Of a DNA stretch of 64,000 bases, positions 46,977 to 56,603 are shown piece after piece (position 1 is the first letter of the stretch; the number at the start of each line of letters is the position of its first letter). Origin of the DNA: Stappia indica (GTDB lineage Bacteria > Pseudomonadota > Alphaproteobacteria > Rhizobiales > Stappiaceae); the NCBI RefSeq assembly GCF_001696535.1, contig NZ_MBQE01000004.1, forward strand, positions 558,001-622,000. The letters run 5' to 3'. The notes beneath the pieces were generated by a model, which saw only the letters and a list, made by a program, of their open reading frames with translations, searched no databases and was not told where the DNA came from. The position numbers were made by a program, and so were the translations under genes.

Positions 46977-49900
46977 TCATTCGGCTGCCTGGGGCAGCGT
47001 GTCCGGCGGGATCCTCGGCGGATCCTTGCGCGGCCCGATCGAGGTGACGGTGGCCGAGCCCGGCGCGCCGAAGGCGGCCGAAGCCGGCGTTGCCGGAGCG
47101 GCGGGTGTTGTCGCCCGCATTTCTCCGTCGTCGCCGGCCCCGCCGCCCGACCCGCGGTTCCGCCACCTGACGAACATCCGCATCCACACCGTCGGCAGTG
47201 CCAGCATGGTCGGGATGACGATCAGCGTCAGGATCGTTGCGAAGCCGAGGCCGAAGATCACCGCCGTCGACAGCTGCACCCACCACACCGCGGTGATCGA
47301 GCCGAGCGCGATCACACGGTTGAAGAAGTCGAGGTTGAGCTGCGTCATCATCGGCACGAGGCCGGCGATGGTGGTGATGGTGGTCAGCAGCACCGGCCGG
47401 ATACGCTGCGCCGAGGTCTTCAGCACCGCCTCCACCGGCTCGATCCCGTCTTCCCGGAAGCGGTTGTAGGTGTCGATCAGCACGATGGCGTTGTTCACCA
47501 CGATGCCGGCCAGCGCCACCACGCCCGTTCCCGTCATGATGATCGAGAACTTCTGCCCCATCAGCGCCATGCCGAGCAGCACGCCGAACACCGACATGAT
47601 CACCGTCGAGAGGGTGAGGAAGGTCTGGTAGAAGCTGTTGTACTGGGTCACCAGGATGATGAACATCAGGAACAGCGAGCCGACCATCGCCTTCATCAGG
47701 AACTCGCCGGACTCCTTCTGGTCCTCGTCCGCACCGCGGAAGCGGAAGGAGACGGTGTCCGGCCACTGCTGCGTGTCGAGCCAGGCCTGCAGCTCCGCCA
47801 CCTTGTCGTTGGCGGTCAGCGGCCGGGTGACGCCGTCGGCGGTGGTGATCATATCGGTCATCACCACGTTGGCCTTCACGTCCATCGCATAGAGCCCGTC
47901 GCGGCGGGTGATCGTCGTCACCTTCTGCTGCGGCGCCCGGTCGATGAAGTTGGACAGCGGCACCTGGCCGGCCTCCGTCTGCAGGCGCAGGGAGTCGAAC
48001 CGGTCCAGCGTGCGTTCCGCTTCCGGCAGGCGCACGCGGATGTCCACCTCGTCCTCGGAATCGTCCGGGCGGAACTTGCCGATCAGCACGCCGTTGGTGA
48101 CGAGCTGCACCATCGACCCGACCGAGCCGATGCCGGCCTGGAACCGGCCCGCCTGTTCGCGGTCGATGGTGATCTGCCACTCGATGCCGGGCAGGGGACG
48201 GCTGTCCTCGCGGTCGCGCAGGCTCTCTATGCTGTCGACATGGGCACGCACCTTGGCGACCGTCTCCGTCAGCTCCTGATAGCTGGTGGAGGTGACCTGA
48301 AGCCGCAGGTCCTTGCCGGTCGGCGGGCCGCCCTCGATCTCGCGCGTTTCCACGAAGATGCCCGGCAGGTTCGCCGTCCGCTCGCGGATCTCGGCAGCGA
48401 TCTGCTGCCAGTTCCGCCGGCAGCAATAGTCGGAGAACTCGATGTTGATCTGCGCGATGACGTCGGCCGGCTTGTCCTGGACGCCCATCATCCCGCCGCC
48501 GCCGCCACCGCCGCCGGTGGTCACGGACATGACGGCGTTCTTGATGCCCTTCACGTCGATCACCTCGCGCTCGACATCGAGCGCCAGGTCCAGCGCTTCG
48601 CGAGCGGAGAAGTTGCCCCGCGCCGAGACCAGAACGATGGCCGAGTTCGGCTCCTCCTCCACGAAGAACTCGACGCCCTGCGAGTTGGCCATGAAGTAGG
48701 TGAGGATACCGCCCGACAGGACCACGAGCGCCGCCAGCGTGACGACGTTGCCGAACGGGGTGCCGGCGCAAAAGCTCAGCAGCCGGACATAGATGCCGGT
48801 GGCGCCGCGGATCTTCGAGGCGTCGAACTGCTCGCCCGCCGACAGGAGCTTTGCAGCCTCCTGCTCTTCGGCTGCCGCACGCTGCGCGCGGCGCCGGGAG
48901 GCGGCGATCAGCGGCTTGAGGCCGAAATAGGCGAGCACACCTGCAGCAAGGGCGGCGATGGCGGCGATCGTCAGGAACACTTCCTTCGGCAGGGGCAGCA
49001 GGCCGATGACCGCCGGGTTGGCGAACAGCGCGGCGACGGCAGCGCCGATCAGCAGGGCGACCAGCCATTCGGCATGACGTCCGATCCAGGAGATCGCGCC
49101 CGACATCGCCGCACCCGTGACCGGCAGGAACACCAGCGCGGTCAGCAGCGAGGCGCTGAGCACGATGATCACCATGATCGGCAGGTAGCTCATGAACTCG
49201 CCCGCCACCCCCGGCCACAGCAGCATGGGCAGGAAGGCGGCCAGCGTCGTCGCCGTCGACGAGGTGATCGGCCAGAACATCAGCTTGGAAGCGCGGATAT
49301 AGGCTTCCTGCGCGTCCATGCCCTCGGCGACCTTGCGGTCGGCATATTCCACCATGACGATGGCGCCGTCGACCAGCATGCCGACTGTGAGCACGAGGCC
49401 GAACATCACCATCGTGTTCACGGTCATGCCGACCGATTGCAGGATCAGGAAGCCGACCATGAACGAGGCGGGGATGGAGATGCCGACCAGCAGCGCCGAC
49501 TTGAAGCCGAGCGCCCAGACGATCACCACCATGACGAGGAAAATCGCGGTCAGGATCGAGGATTCCAGCGATCCGAGGATCTCGAAGATGTCCTCCGACT
49601 TGTCGAGGATGTAGTCGACGCGGATCGTCTCCGGCCAGTCCCTCGTCGCCGCTTCCACCACATCGCGCACCGCGGCGTTGTTCTCGATGATGTTGGTGCC
49701 CTTGCGCTTGACCACGTCGATGGAGATCGCCGGATGGCCGTTGACGCGGGTGTAGCTGGTCGGGTCCTTGAAGGTGCGGCGGATCTCGGCGATGTCGCCG
49801 AGCGTCACCACGCCTTCGCCGCTCTGCTTGATCGGCAGCGAATAGACGTCGGCGGCGCTCTCGACGAGGCCGGGAACCTTGACGTTGAAGCGGCCCTGAC

Positions 49901-50561
49901 CGTTGTCCAGGAAGCCGGCGGGGACAAGCTGGTTGTTGTTCGACAGCGAGGTCAGCAGCTCCTGCTGGGTGACCTGGTAGGACTCCAGCTTCATGCTGTC
50001 GATGACGACCTCGAGCAGCTCCTCCCGGTGACCGGAAAGATCGGCGCTCAGCACGGTCGGAACCGCCTCGATCTCGTCCTTCAGCCGCCGGGCATGCCGG
50101 TAGAGCGTGCGCTCCGGCACGTCGCCGGACAGCGCCACGAAGATCGTCGGCATCAAGGCGAAGTTGGTCTCGACGACCGTCGGTTCGTCCGCCTCCGCCG
50201 GCAGTTCGGCCTTGGCCTGGTCGACCTTGTCGCGAACATCGGCCAGCGCCTTGTCCTTGTCGAAATCGACGTTGAACTCCAGCACCACGCCGACATGGCC
50301 CTCGCCGGAGACCGTGGTGATCTCCTTCAGCCCGTCGAGGCCACGCAGCGCCGTCTCCATCGGTCGTGCGATCAGCCGCTCGGCATCTCCCGGGGAGACG
50401 CCCTGCTGGCTGATCGAGACGTAGAACACCGGGATGTCGATGTCCGGATCGGCCTCTTTCGGCACGCCGATATAGGCCATGATGCCGGCCGCGACCATCA
50501 CCACCATCAGGGTGAGAACGGTCTTCGGCCGCCGCAGGATCGTCTCGAGCATCGAGATCAT
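46977..50561 (-). CDS. RND-family efflux permease with extra membrane segment pair
   Basis: 1194 residues, about 150 more than AcrB-type pumps. N-terminal helix MISMLETILRRPKTVLTLMVV, periplasmic pore domains, VGMLVDGAIVMVEYADRK (the Asp of TM4 proton relay), and TM10-12 with GIVVNNAIVLIDTYNRFR. Between TM6 and TM7 there is an insertion with two extra hydrophobic helices (LVALLIGAAVAALF, IAAIAALAAGVLAYFG) and a charged Ala-rich stretch. A Gly-run TTGGGGGGGGMMG is in the second pore domain. ATG 50561 overlaps the adaptor stop by four bases. The C-terminal tail is disordered. Confidence 0.9.
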   Translation of the reverse strand: MISMLETILRRPKTVLTLMVVMVAAGIMAYIGVPKEADPDIDIPVFYVSISQQGVSPGDAERLIARPMETALRGLDGLKEITTVSGEGHVGVVLEFNVDFDKDKALADVRDKVDQAKAELPAEADEPTVVETNFALMPTIFVALSGDVPERTLYRHARRLKDEIEAVPTVLSADLSGHREELLEVVIDSMKLESYQVTQQELLTSLSNNNQLVPAGFLDNGQGRFNVKVPGLVESAADVYSLPIKQSGEGVVTLGDIAEIRRTFKDPTSYTRVNGHPAISIDVVKRKGTNIIENNAAVRDVVEAATRDWPETIRVDYILDKSEDIFEILGSLESSILTAIFLVMVVIVWALGFKSALLVGISIPASFMVGFLILQSVGMTVNTMVMFGLVLTVGMLVDGAIVMVEYADRKVAEGMDAQEAYIRASKLMFWPITSSTATTLAAFLPMLLWPGVAGEFMSYLPIMVIIVLSASLLTALVFLPVTGAAMSGAISWIGRHAEWLVALLIGAAVAALFANPAVIGLLPLPKEVFLTIAAIAALAAGVLAYFGLKPLIAASRRRAQRAAAEEQEAAKLLSAGEQFDASKIRGATGIYVRLLSFCAGTPFGNVVTLAALVVLSGGILTYFMANSQGVEFFVEEEPNSAIVLVSARGNFSAREALDLALDVEREVIDVKGIKNAVMSVTTGGGGGGGGMMGVQDKPADVIAQINIEFSDYCCRRNWQQIAAEIRERTANLPGIFVETREIEGGPPTGKDLRLQVTSTSYQELTETVAKVRAHVDSIESLRDREDSRPLPGIEWQITIDREQAGRFQAGIGSVGSMVQLVTNGVLIGKFRPDDSEDEVDIRVRLPEAERTLDRFDSLRLQTEAGQVPLSNFIDRAPQQKVTTITRRDGLYAMDVKANVVMTDMITTADGVTRPLTANDKVAELQAWLDTQQWPDTVSFRFRGADEDQKESGEFLMKAMVGSLFLMFIILVTQYNSFYQTFLTLSTVIMSVFGVLLGMALMGQKFSIIMTGTGVVALAGIVVNNAIVLIDTYNRFREDGIEPVEAVLKTSAQRIRPVLLTTITTIAGLVPMMTQLNLDFFNRVIALGSITAVWWVQLSTAVIFGLGFATILTLIVIPTMLALPTVWMRMFVRWRNRGSGGGAGDDGEMRATTPAAPATPASAAFGAPGSATVTSIGPRKDPPRIPPDTLPQAAE

Positions 50562-51661
50562 TGTGCAGCTCCCGCCATGGTGGTCACGGGTTCGACGGTC
50601 TGCCCGTCGGTCACATAGTCCTGCCCCGTCACGATCAGCCGTACCGTGTCGGGAAGGCCGCTGACCCAAAGCCCGTCGGTGTCGCCGCCAAGGACGGCGA
50701 CCGGATGGAAGACCACGCGGTTGTTTTCATCCACCGCCCGCACACCCAGCGTGCCGGCATCGTTGAGGGTCAGCACGCCGGAACTCAGCTTGTGGGCGCG
50801 CTCTTCCTTGAGCGGCACGCGCGCCGTGGCGGTGATGCCGTCGAGGATGGAGCCGTCCTTGTTCTCCATCACGATCTCCACCCGGAAGGTGCGGGTGGCC
50901 GGGTCTGCCGCCGGCGCGATGTAGCGGATCTTGCCGGTCGCGCTGCCGCCGGTGACCAGCTCGACTTCGGCATCCTGGCCGAGTTCCAGCTTGCCGACGT
51001 CGCGCTCGGACACCTGGCCGATGGCCAGCACCGGATCGGCATCGATGATGGTGGCGCATACGCCGCCTACCGCCAGCACCGTGCCGGTGCTGACCATCGG
51101 GCTTTCGATCACGCCGGAGATCGGCGCCCTGATCACGGTGCGCGACAGCTCCAGCTGCTCTTCCTCGAGCCGGGCCGTGGCAGCGTCCATCGCGGCCTTG
51201 AGCGCGGCGACGCGAGTCTGGGCGGTGAAGCCCTTCTCGTTGAGTTGGGTTGCGGCGGTATAGTCGAGCTCCGCCTGGGCGAGCTGCGCCTTGGCCTCGA
51301 GGACCTTGGCCTCGCGCGCGCCCTTGTCGAGCACGCAAAGCACGTCGCCCCTGGCGATCCGCTGGCCTTCGCGGACCGGGCGTTCCGCCACGCGTCCGCC
51401 GGTCTCGGCCCGGACTTCGACCCTGGCGTCGGCTTCGGTGCGGCCGCGGATCACCAGGATCGAGCGGCGCGGCTGCGACATGATCTCGCGAACGGCGACG
51501 CGGAACGGCTTTTCGGCCGCCTCCTGCGCGCGCTGCGCCGGCGGGGGCGTGCCATCGGGGGAATCGGCCATGCCACCGGCCATAAAGGTTCCCGTCCACA
51601 TCCAGCCCGCAACGCCGGCGACGATGCCGACTGCGAGAACGTGGGAGAAGCGGATCTTCAT
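50558..51661 (-). CDS. RND efflux periplasmic adaptor (membrane fusion protein)
   Basis: 367 residues. Signal/anchor helix at 1-25, lipoyl-like half motifs EVRAETGGRVAERPVREGQRIARGD and RAPISGVIESPMVSTGTVLAVG, a hairpin (EAKVLEAKAQLAQAELDYTAATQLNEKG) and a beta-barrel. It joins the pump to an outer membrane channel. No outer-membrane factor gene is in the operon. It overlaps the permease start by four bases and follows padR by 25 bases. Confidence 0.92.
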   Translation of the reverse strand: MKIRFSHVLAVGIVAGVAGWMWTGTFMAGGMADSPDGTPPPAQRAQEAAEKPFRVAVREIMSQPRRSILVIRGRTEADARVEVRAETGGRVAERPVREGQRIARGDVLCVLDKGAREAKVLEAKAQLAQAELDYTAATQLNEKGFTAQTRVAALKAAMDAATARLEEEQLELSRTVIRAPISGVIESPMVSTGTVLAVGGVCATIIDADPVLAIGQVSERDVGKLELGQDAEVELVTGGSATGKIRYIAPAADPATRTFRVEIVMENKDGSILDGITATARVPLKEERAHKLSSGVLTLNDAGTLGVRAVDENNRVVFHPVAVLGGDTDGLWVSGLPDTVRLIVTGQDYVTDGQTVEPVTTMAGAAQ

Positions 51662-51686
51662 TCGGAGGGTCTCCGGCTGTGTTCGT

Positions 51687-52241
51687 TCACTCTGCCGCCA
51701 GGGGGAGGTGCGTGCCGCCGTGTGCGATGTCTTCAAGTCGATGTCGGTTCGCTTCCAGGAAGCGGATGTCTTCGGTCATGCAGTTGCGCCCGTATTCCAG
51801 GATGAAGCTTGCGGCCGGGCGCTGGTCGCAGGGCTCTGTTCCAATCGCCTCGAGCTTGGCCAGTTCCTCGCGCAGATGCGCAAGGCGCGCATCGATGGCC
51901 CTGGCGATGACCTCGGGGCCCACCAGCTCCGCGCACATGGCGACAAGCAGGAACGGCGAGCGGTAAGAATCGGGGGCCGGCGGCTGGCTGAGATCGCGGA
52001 TGAACTCGGCCCGGCCGGTCTCGGTGATCGAGTAGACCTTGCGCGACGGCTTGCCGCTCTGGGCCTCCTCGCGCACGGTGACCAGCCCTTCGGCCTCCAG
52101 CCGGGCGAGCGCGGGGTAGATCGACCCGAAGCTGGCATCGACGAAATAGCTGTACTTGCCTTCGGTCGACAGCTTGCGGATCTCGTAACCCGTGGCGTCT
52201 CCGAAATTCAGGATTGCAAGGCACAGTGTTCTGACGCTCAT
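51687..52241 (-). CDS. PadR-family regulator of the RND operon
   Basis: 184 residues: PadR winged helix (LCLAILNFGDATGYEIRKL..GSIYPALARLEAEGLVTV) and a C-terminal helical Vir-like dimer domain. First gene of padR-adaptor-pump, so it probably represses its own efflux operon until a drug binds. Candidate operator with ATATATC repeats lies about 200 bases upstream. Confidence 0.9.
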   Translation of the reverse strand: MSVRTLCLAILNFGDATGYEIRKLSTEGKYSYFVDASFGSIYPALARLEAEGLVTVREEAQSGKPSRKVYSITETGRAEFIRDLSQPPAPDSYRSPFLLVAMCAELVGPEVIARAIDARLAHLREELAKLEAIGTEPCDQRPAASFILEYGRNCMTEDIRFLEANRHRLEDIAHGGTHLPLAAE

Positions 52242-52434
52242 TCTCGGATTTCCTTCCGCCCTCGCCGGGAGTGTCGGCCCGTCGCCCTGTCGTTGCGGGC
52301 GATCTTGTTGTCCAGCCGTTGTCGGTCGCTGTCCTTGCGGTGCGATCCGTCCTTCTGTTCATGGCCTGTCCGTTCCGACCGCGCTTGCGCTTTTCGCCCT
52401 TTCAGGGCCTGCTGGCTGCGGACAGTGCCGGTTC

Positions 52435-52474
52435 GATATATTCTTGAGTATGCATATATCGGATCGATATACTC
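52435..52474. promoter_or_regulatory. AT-rich inverted repeats upstream of padR
   Basis: Two overlapping inverted repeats: GATATAT (52435-52441) with ATATATC (52454-52460), and GAGTAT (52446-52451) with ATACTC (52469-52474). PadR operators are AT-rich ATGT/ATAT palindromes, so this is a fair candidate, though it sits about 200 bases ahead of the padR start. Confidence 0.5.
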
Positions 52475-52676
52475 CCGCCTTATATAGATGGTGATACCTG
52501 CCGCACAAGCGCCGCTCGCAGGGTTTTTCGCGGGTCGCAGCATTTTTCGGCACGGCTGCGGCAGTCGACCACGTGGACATTCCGCGCGCCTGCGCCATGT
52601 TCTCGACAGGATGGCGTTCAAAGGTGACGGTCAGATGTTCCGGTTGCCTTTACGCTGCAAACGCGAGTGCGGATCC

Positions 52677-53078
52677 ATGACCGACCTGCAAGACACCTCC
52701 TCCCGCAAGGCCTCTCGCAAGACTGGCCCCAATACTGGCGGCATCTCCCGCCTGCTGGCCCAGCCCTTCTTCCGGCTTCTGGCGATCAACTGGCTGATCG
52801 GCGCCTTTGCCGCCGCAATCGTGCTCGGCGGGCTGATGTGGCTCGACACGGGCGGCCTGCGCAGCCTGATCATGGCCTCCGACCAGCCCTGGCTGCCTGT
52901 CGTGGTGCTGCTTGCCGGCCTGATGATCACCCTGTGCTCGGCGGCGATGGGCGCGGCGATCATGGCGCTGCCGTCGGAGCCCGGCGACGACCGCGGGCGC
53001 CGGGCGCGCGGCGGGACCCAACTTGCGCTCGAGCCGGCCCTTGTCCCGGTTCCTGTGCGGGTGCGCGAGCGCGGCTGA
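52677..53078 (+). CDS. Small membrane protein, hypothetical
   Basis: 133 residues. A charged N-terminus, two hydrophobic helices (AINWLIGAFAAAIVLGGLMWL and PVVVLLAGLMITLCSAAMGAAIMAL) with a short loop, and an arginine-rich tail. Family not recognised beyond resemblance to small Hyphomicrobiales two-helix proteins. ATG 52677 is the first plausible start; ribosome site is weak. Confidence 0.65.
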   Translation: MTDLQDTSSRKASRKTGPNTGGISRLLAQPFFRLLAINWLIGAFAAAIVLGGLMWLDTGGLRSLIMASDQPWLPVVVLLAGLMITLCSAAMGAAIMALPSEPGDDRGRRARGGTQLALEPALVPVPVRVRERG

Positions 53079-53172
53079 CGCGAAGGCCTTGCATCGGCGC
53101 ACGGTTTTGGGTTTCCTCCGGGCTTGAGCAGCCCGTCTTGGGCCTGGTCCCCTCGTGCAACGGACGGTCCCA

Positions 53173-54084
53173 ATGAGCGACACCTATCCGCGCGATCTCG
53201 TCGGTTACGGACGCGAGACGCCCAATCCGCAGTGGCCGAACGACGCAAACGTCGCCGTCCAGTTCGTCATCAACTACGAGGAGGGCGGCGAGAACTGCAT
53301 CCTCCACGGCGACAGCCATTCCGAGGCCTTCCTCTCGGAGATCGTCGGCGCCGCGCCCTGGCATCGCCAGCGGCACATGAACATGGAATCGATCTACGAA
53401 TACGGCTCGCGCGCCGGCTTCTGGCGCCTGTGGCGGATGTTCACCGAGCGCTCCATGCCCGTCACCGTCTATGGCGTCGCCACCGCCCTGCAGCGCAATC
53501 CGGATGCGGTCGCGGCCATGAACGAGGCCGGCTGGGAGATCGCCTCGCACGGGCTGAAGTGGATCGACTACAAGGACTTCTCGCGCGAGGACGAGCGTCG
53601 CCACATGATGGAGGCGATCCGCATCCACGAGGAGGTCACCGGGTCGCGCCCGCTCGGCTGGTACACGGGCCGCTCGTCGGAGTTCACCCGCGACCTGGTG
53701 ATGGAGGAGGGCGGGTTCCTCTACGATTCCGACAGCTATGCCGACGATCTGCCCTATTGGGTGGAAGGGCCGTCCGGCCCGCATCTCGTCATTCCCTACA
53801 CGCTCGATGCCAACGACATGCGCTTCGCGACCGCGCAGGGGTTCAACTCGGGCGACCAGTTCTTCACCTACCTGAAGGACACGTTCGACACGCTCTATGC
53901 GGAAGGCGAGGCCGGCGCGCCGAAGATGATGAACATCGGCCTGCATTGCCGTCTGGTCGGCCGTCCGGGACGCGCTGCGGCGCTCGCCCGGTTCCTCGAC
54001 TATGTCGCCTCGCACGAGAAGGTCTGGGTCACCCGGCGTATCGACATCGCCTGGCACTGGCATGCCCACCACGCCGCCGGCTGA
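53173..54084 (+). CDS. puuE: PuuE-type allantoinase (polysaccharide deacetylase fold)
   Basis: 303 residues. DLVGYGRETPNPQWPNDANVAVQFVINYEEGGENCILHGD is the characteristic N-terminal block, followed by EIASHGLKWIDYKD and WYTGRSSEFTRDLV; this family opens allantoin to allantoate without metal. No other purine-degradation genes are in the window. Its last 23 bases overlap the paaX start in another frame, so the two are co-expressed. Confidence 0.87.
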   Translation: MSDTYPRDLVGYGRETPNPQWPNDANVAVQFVINYEEGGENCILHGDSHSEAFLSEIVGAAPWHRQRHMNMESIYEYGSRAGFWRLWRMFTERSMPVTVYGVATALQRNPDAVAAMNEAGWEIASHGLKWIDYKDFSREDERRHMMEAIRIHEEVTGSRPLGWYTGRSSEFTRDLVMEEGGFLYDSDSYADDLPYWVEGPSGPHLVIPYTLDANDMRFATAQGFNSGDQFFTYLKDTFDTLYAEGEAGAPKMMNIGLHCRLVGRPGRAAALARFLDYVASHEKVWVTRRIDIAWHWHAHHAAG

Positions 54085-55027
54085 GGTCGGCACGGCTCCG
54101 GCGGATGTCGAGGCGCTCGCGGCGGCCCTGCTGGATCGGCTGCACGAAACGCAGCCGCTGCGCGTCTGGTCGCTGATCGTCACGATCTTCGGCGATCTCG
54201 TCGCCCCGCGCGGCGGCGAGGTATGGGCCGGCACGCTGTCGGATCTGCTCGGCCTGATGCGCATCGATGCGGCGGCCGTGCGCGCGGCGCTCTCGCGGCT
54301 TGCCCGCGACGGCTGGGTCGAGCGCGAGCGTCAGGGGCGGCTCAGCTTCTACGCGCTGTCGGCGGCCGGGCGCGCGACCTTCACCCCGGCCTCGCAGCGC
54401 ATCTATCGCCTTGCGCCGGAAGGGGGCGAGACGCGGCAGGTGGAACTGCGCGTCGTCGTGCTGCCCGAAACGGACGGCCGCAGCGGATTGCGCGAGGCGG
54501 CCCGCAAGGCCGGTTACGGCTTGCTGGCTCCGGGCGTGCTGCTCGGCACCCCGGCCAGCCCGCCGCTGGACGGGCCCGACTTTCCGCAAGGGGCGGCGGA
54601 TGGCGCGGTGACGCTGGCGGCTTCCGTGCTGTCCGGGTCCGACGCGGATCTCGTTGCCCGCGCCTTCGACCTTGCCCCGCTGGCCGGCCGCTACCAGTCC
54701 TTCTGCCGCCGCTACGCGCCGCTCGCCGAGGCATTGGAGGCCGGGCAGGGCGGTGCGAAAGAAGGGCACCTGTCGCCGGAGACGGCGATGGTCTGCCGCA
54801 TCCTGCTCGTTCACGACTATCGCCGGCTGATCCTGCGCGATCCGATGCTGCCGCCTGCGCTGCTGCCCGCCGACTGGCCGGGCCTTGCCGCCAACCGGCT
54901 GGCGGCCCGCCTCTACGGCGCGTTGCGGGCGCCGGCCGAGGCCTGGATCGCCGCTCATGCGCGCGGCCGCGACGGCGCGCTGCCGCCGCCGGATGCCTCG
55001 GAAATCCGCCGCTTCTCCGCCGGCTGA
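54062..55027 (+). CDS. paaX: PaaX-family phenylacetate repressor
   Basis: 321 residues. N-terminal PaaX winged helix (RVWSLIVTIFGDLVAPRGGEVWAGTLSDLLGLMRID..VRAALSRLARDGWVERERQGR), middle domain near YRLAP and a C-terminal domain with LVHDYRRLILRDPMLPPALLP. PaaX binds DNA and is released by phenylacetyl-CoA. ATG 54062 overlaps puuE. It precedes paaABCDE by 165 bases, so it likely represses that operon. Confidence 0.88.
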   Translation: MPTTPPAEVGTAPADVEALAAALLDRLHETQPLRVWSLIVTIFGDLVAPRGGEVWAGTLSDLLGLMRIDAAAVRAALSRLARDGWVERERQGRLSFYALSAAGRATFTPASQRIYRLAPEGGETRQVELRVVVLPETDGRSGLREAARKAGYGLLAPGVLLGTPASPPLDGPDFPQGAADGAVTLAASVLSGSDADLVARAFDLAPLAGRYQSFCRRYAPLAEALEAGQGGAKEGHLSPETAMVCRILLVHDYRRLILRDPMLPPALLPADWPGLAANRLAARLYGALRAPAEAWIAAHARGRDGALPPPDASEIRRFSAG

Positions 55028-55099
55028 GCCGGGGATATCAGACAAATCAGCCACTTGCGCGAAGCGGTTCGCCCTGTGCTAACGTGTGACAGAAAATAC

Positions 55100-55129
55100 T
55101 TGAAATATAAAAATATCGTCACGTATAAT
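55100..55129 (+). promoter_or_regulatory. Sigma70-type promoter of paaABCDE
   Basis: TTGAAA (55100-55105) and TATAAT (55124-55129) with an 18-base spacer, in an AT-rich stretch 63 bases before the paaA start. GTGAC and GTCAC arms flank the -35 and spacer region (55085-55121), a possible regulator site. Confidence 0.65.
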
Positions 55130-55191
55130 GCATGGCAGATAAGGCGCGCCCCTTGCGCGTCCCGCATGGCAACCGAGGAGGGGTTGATCGC

Positions 55192-56193
55192 ATGTACACC
55201 CAGGCCCTGAACGCCCGTGACGCATCGGACGAGCGCAGCGAAGACGCCGCGCTGCTCGCTGCCTTCCAGGCGCGCGTCGACGCCGAAGAGAAGATCGAGC
55301 CCAACGACTGGATGCCGGAGGCGTATCGCAAGACCCTCGTGCGCCAGATCTCCCAGCATGCCCATTCCGAGATCGTCGGCATGCTGCCCGAGGGCAACTG
55401 GATCAGCCGCGCCCCGACCCTGAAGCGCAAGGCGGCCCTGCTCGCCAAGGTGCAGGACGAGGGCGGTCACGGCCTCTACCTTTATTCCGCCGCCGAGACG
55501 CTGGGCGTGTCCCGCGAGGAGCTCACCGAGCAACTTCTGTCCGGCAAGGCGAAATACTCCTCCATCTTCAACTATCCGACCCTGACCTGGGCCGACATCG
55601 GCGCCATCGGCTGGCTGGTCGACGGCGCGGCGATCATGAACCAGATCCCGCTCTGCCGCTGCTCCTTCGGTCCCTATTCGCGCGCCATGATCCGCGTGTG
55701 CAAGGAAGAGAGCTTCCACCAGCGCCAGGGCTACGAGTTGCTGCTGGAGATGTGCCGCTCGTCGGAAGAGCAGAAGGCAATGGTGCAGGACGCGCTGAAC
55801 CGCTGGTGGTGGCCGTCGCTGATGATGTTCGGCCCGTCCGACACCGACTCCAAGCACTCCGCCCAGTCGATGGCCTGGAAGATCAAGCGCTTCACCAATG
55901 ACGAGCTGCGCCAGAAGTTCGTCGACGCGACCGTGCCGCAAGCGCACTATCTCGGCCTGACGCTTCCCGACCCGGACCTGAAGTTCAACGAGGAAACCGG
56001 CCACTGGGAATATGGCGAGATCGACTGGGAGGAGTTCTCCCGCGTCGTCGCTGGCAACGGCCCGTGCAACCGCGAGCGCCTGGACGCTCGCCGCAAGGCC
56101 TGGGACGAGGGCGCCTGGGTGCGCGAGGCGTCCTTTGCCTATGCAGAGAAGCGCCGCAACCGCCGCGAGGCGGCCCGCATCGCCGCCGAGTGA
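55192..56193 (+). CDS. paaA: PaaA, ring-1,2-phenylacetyl-CoA epoxidase catalytic subunit
   Basis: 333 residues. Ferritin-like diiron enzyme; glutamates and histidines occur in [14 protein letters not shown] and [16 protein letters not shown], the two E..H iron motifs. It epoxidises the ring of phenylacetyl-CoA with oxygen. The start is placed at ATG 55192 after GAGGAGGGG; ATG 55132 is upstream of it and lacks such a site. Confidence 0.95.
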   Translation: MYTQALNARDASDERSEDAALLAAFQARVDAEEKIEPNDWMPEAYRKTLVRQISQHAHSEIVGMLPEGNWISRAPTLKRKAALLAKVQDEGGHGLYLYSAAETLGVSREELTEQLLSGKAKYSSIFNYPTLTWADIGAIGWLVDGAAIMNQIPLCRCSFGPYSRAMIRVCKEESFHQRQGYELLLEMCRSSEEQKAMVQDALNRWWWPSLMMFGPSDTDSKHSAQSMAWKIKRFTNDELRQKFVDATVPQAHYLGLTLPDPDLKFNEETGHWEYGEIDWEEFSRVVAGNGPCNRERLDARRKAWDEGAWVREASFAYAEKRRNRREAARIAAE

Positions 56194-56301
56194 GCGACAC
56201 CCCGGCGCGGGGCACGCGCCGGGGGCAAGGCACAACGACGTTCCGATGGAACATGAGGCTTTCGCACCGGCCATGCGCCCGCGAGCCCGAGGGAGAAAAC
56301 C

Positions 56302-56589
56302 ATGACCGAGAAGAACATGCCGCTCTGGGAAGTCTTCATCCGTTCGCGCACCGGCATGGCGCATCGCCATTGCGGTTCGGTGCATGCGGCCGACGAGGAG
56401 ATGGCGCTGCAGGCCGCGCGCGACGTCTACACCCGCCGCGGCGAGGGCGTCTCCATCTGGGTTGTGCCGTCCTCGGCGATCGTCGCCTCCGACCCGACCG
56501 AGAAGGACGTGATGTTCGAGCCGACCGCCTCGAAGATCTACCGGCATCCGACCTTCTACGAGATCCCCGAAGAAGTCGGCAACATGTGA
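56302..56589 (+). CDS. paaB: PaaB, phenylacetyl-CoA epoxidase subunit
   Basis: 95 residues, the normal PaaB length. WEVFIRSRTGMAHRHCGSVHAADEEMALQAARDVYTRRGEGVSIWVVPS is family-specific. PaaB bridges the two A-C heterodimers. It follows paaA by 108 bases with a GGGAG site near the ATG. Confidence 0.95.
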   Translation: MTEKNMPLWEVFIRSRTGMAHRHCGSVHAADEEMALQAARDVYTRRGEGVSIWVVPSSAIVASDPTEKDVMFEPTASKIYRHPTFYEIPEEVGNM

Positions 56590-56603
56590 GCGGGAGCGGC
56601 ACC

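Noticed and set aside
48240-50618. A 792-residue frame opposite the RND pump
   Set aside because: Asp/His/Arg-rich shadow with no motif; the minus strand encodes the pump and couples to its adaptor.
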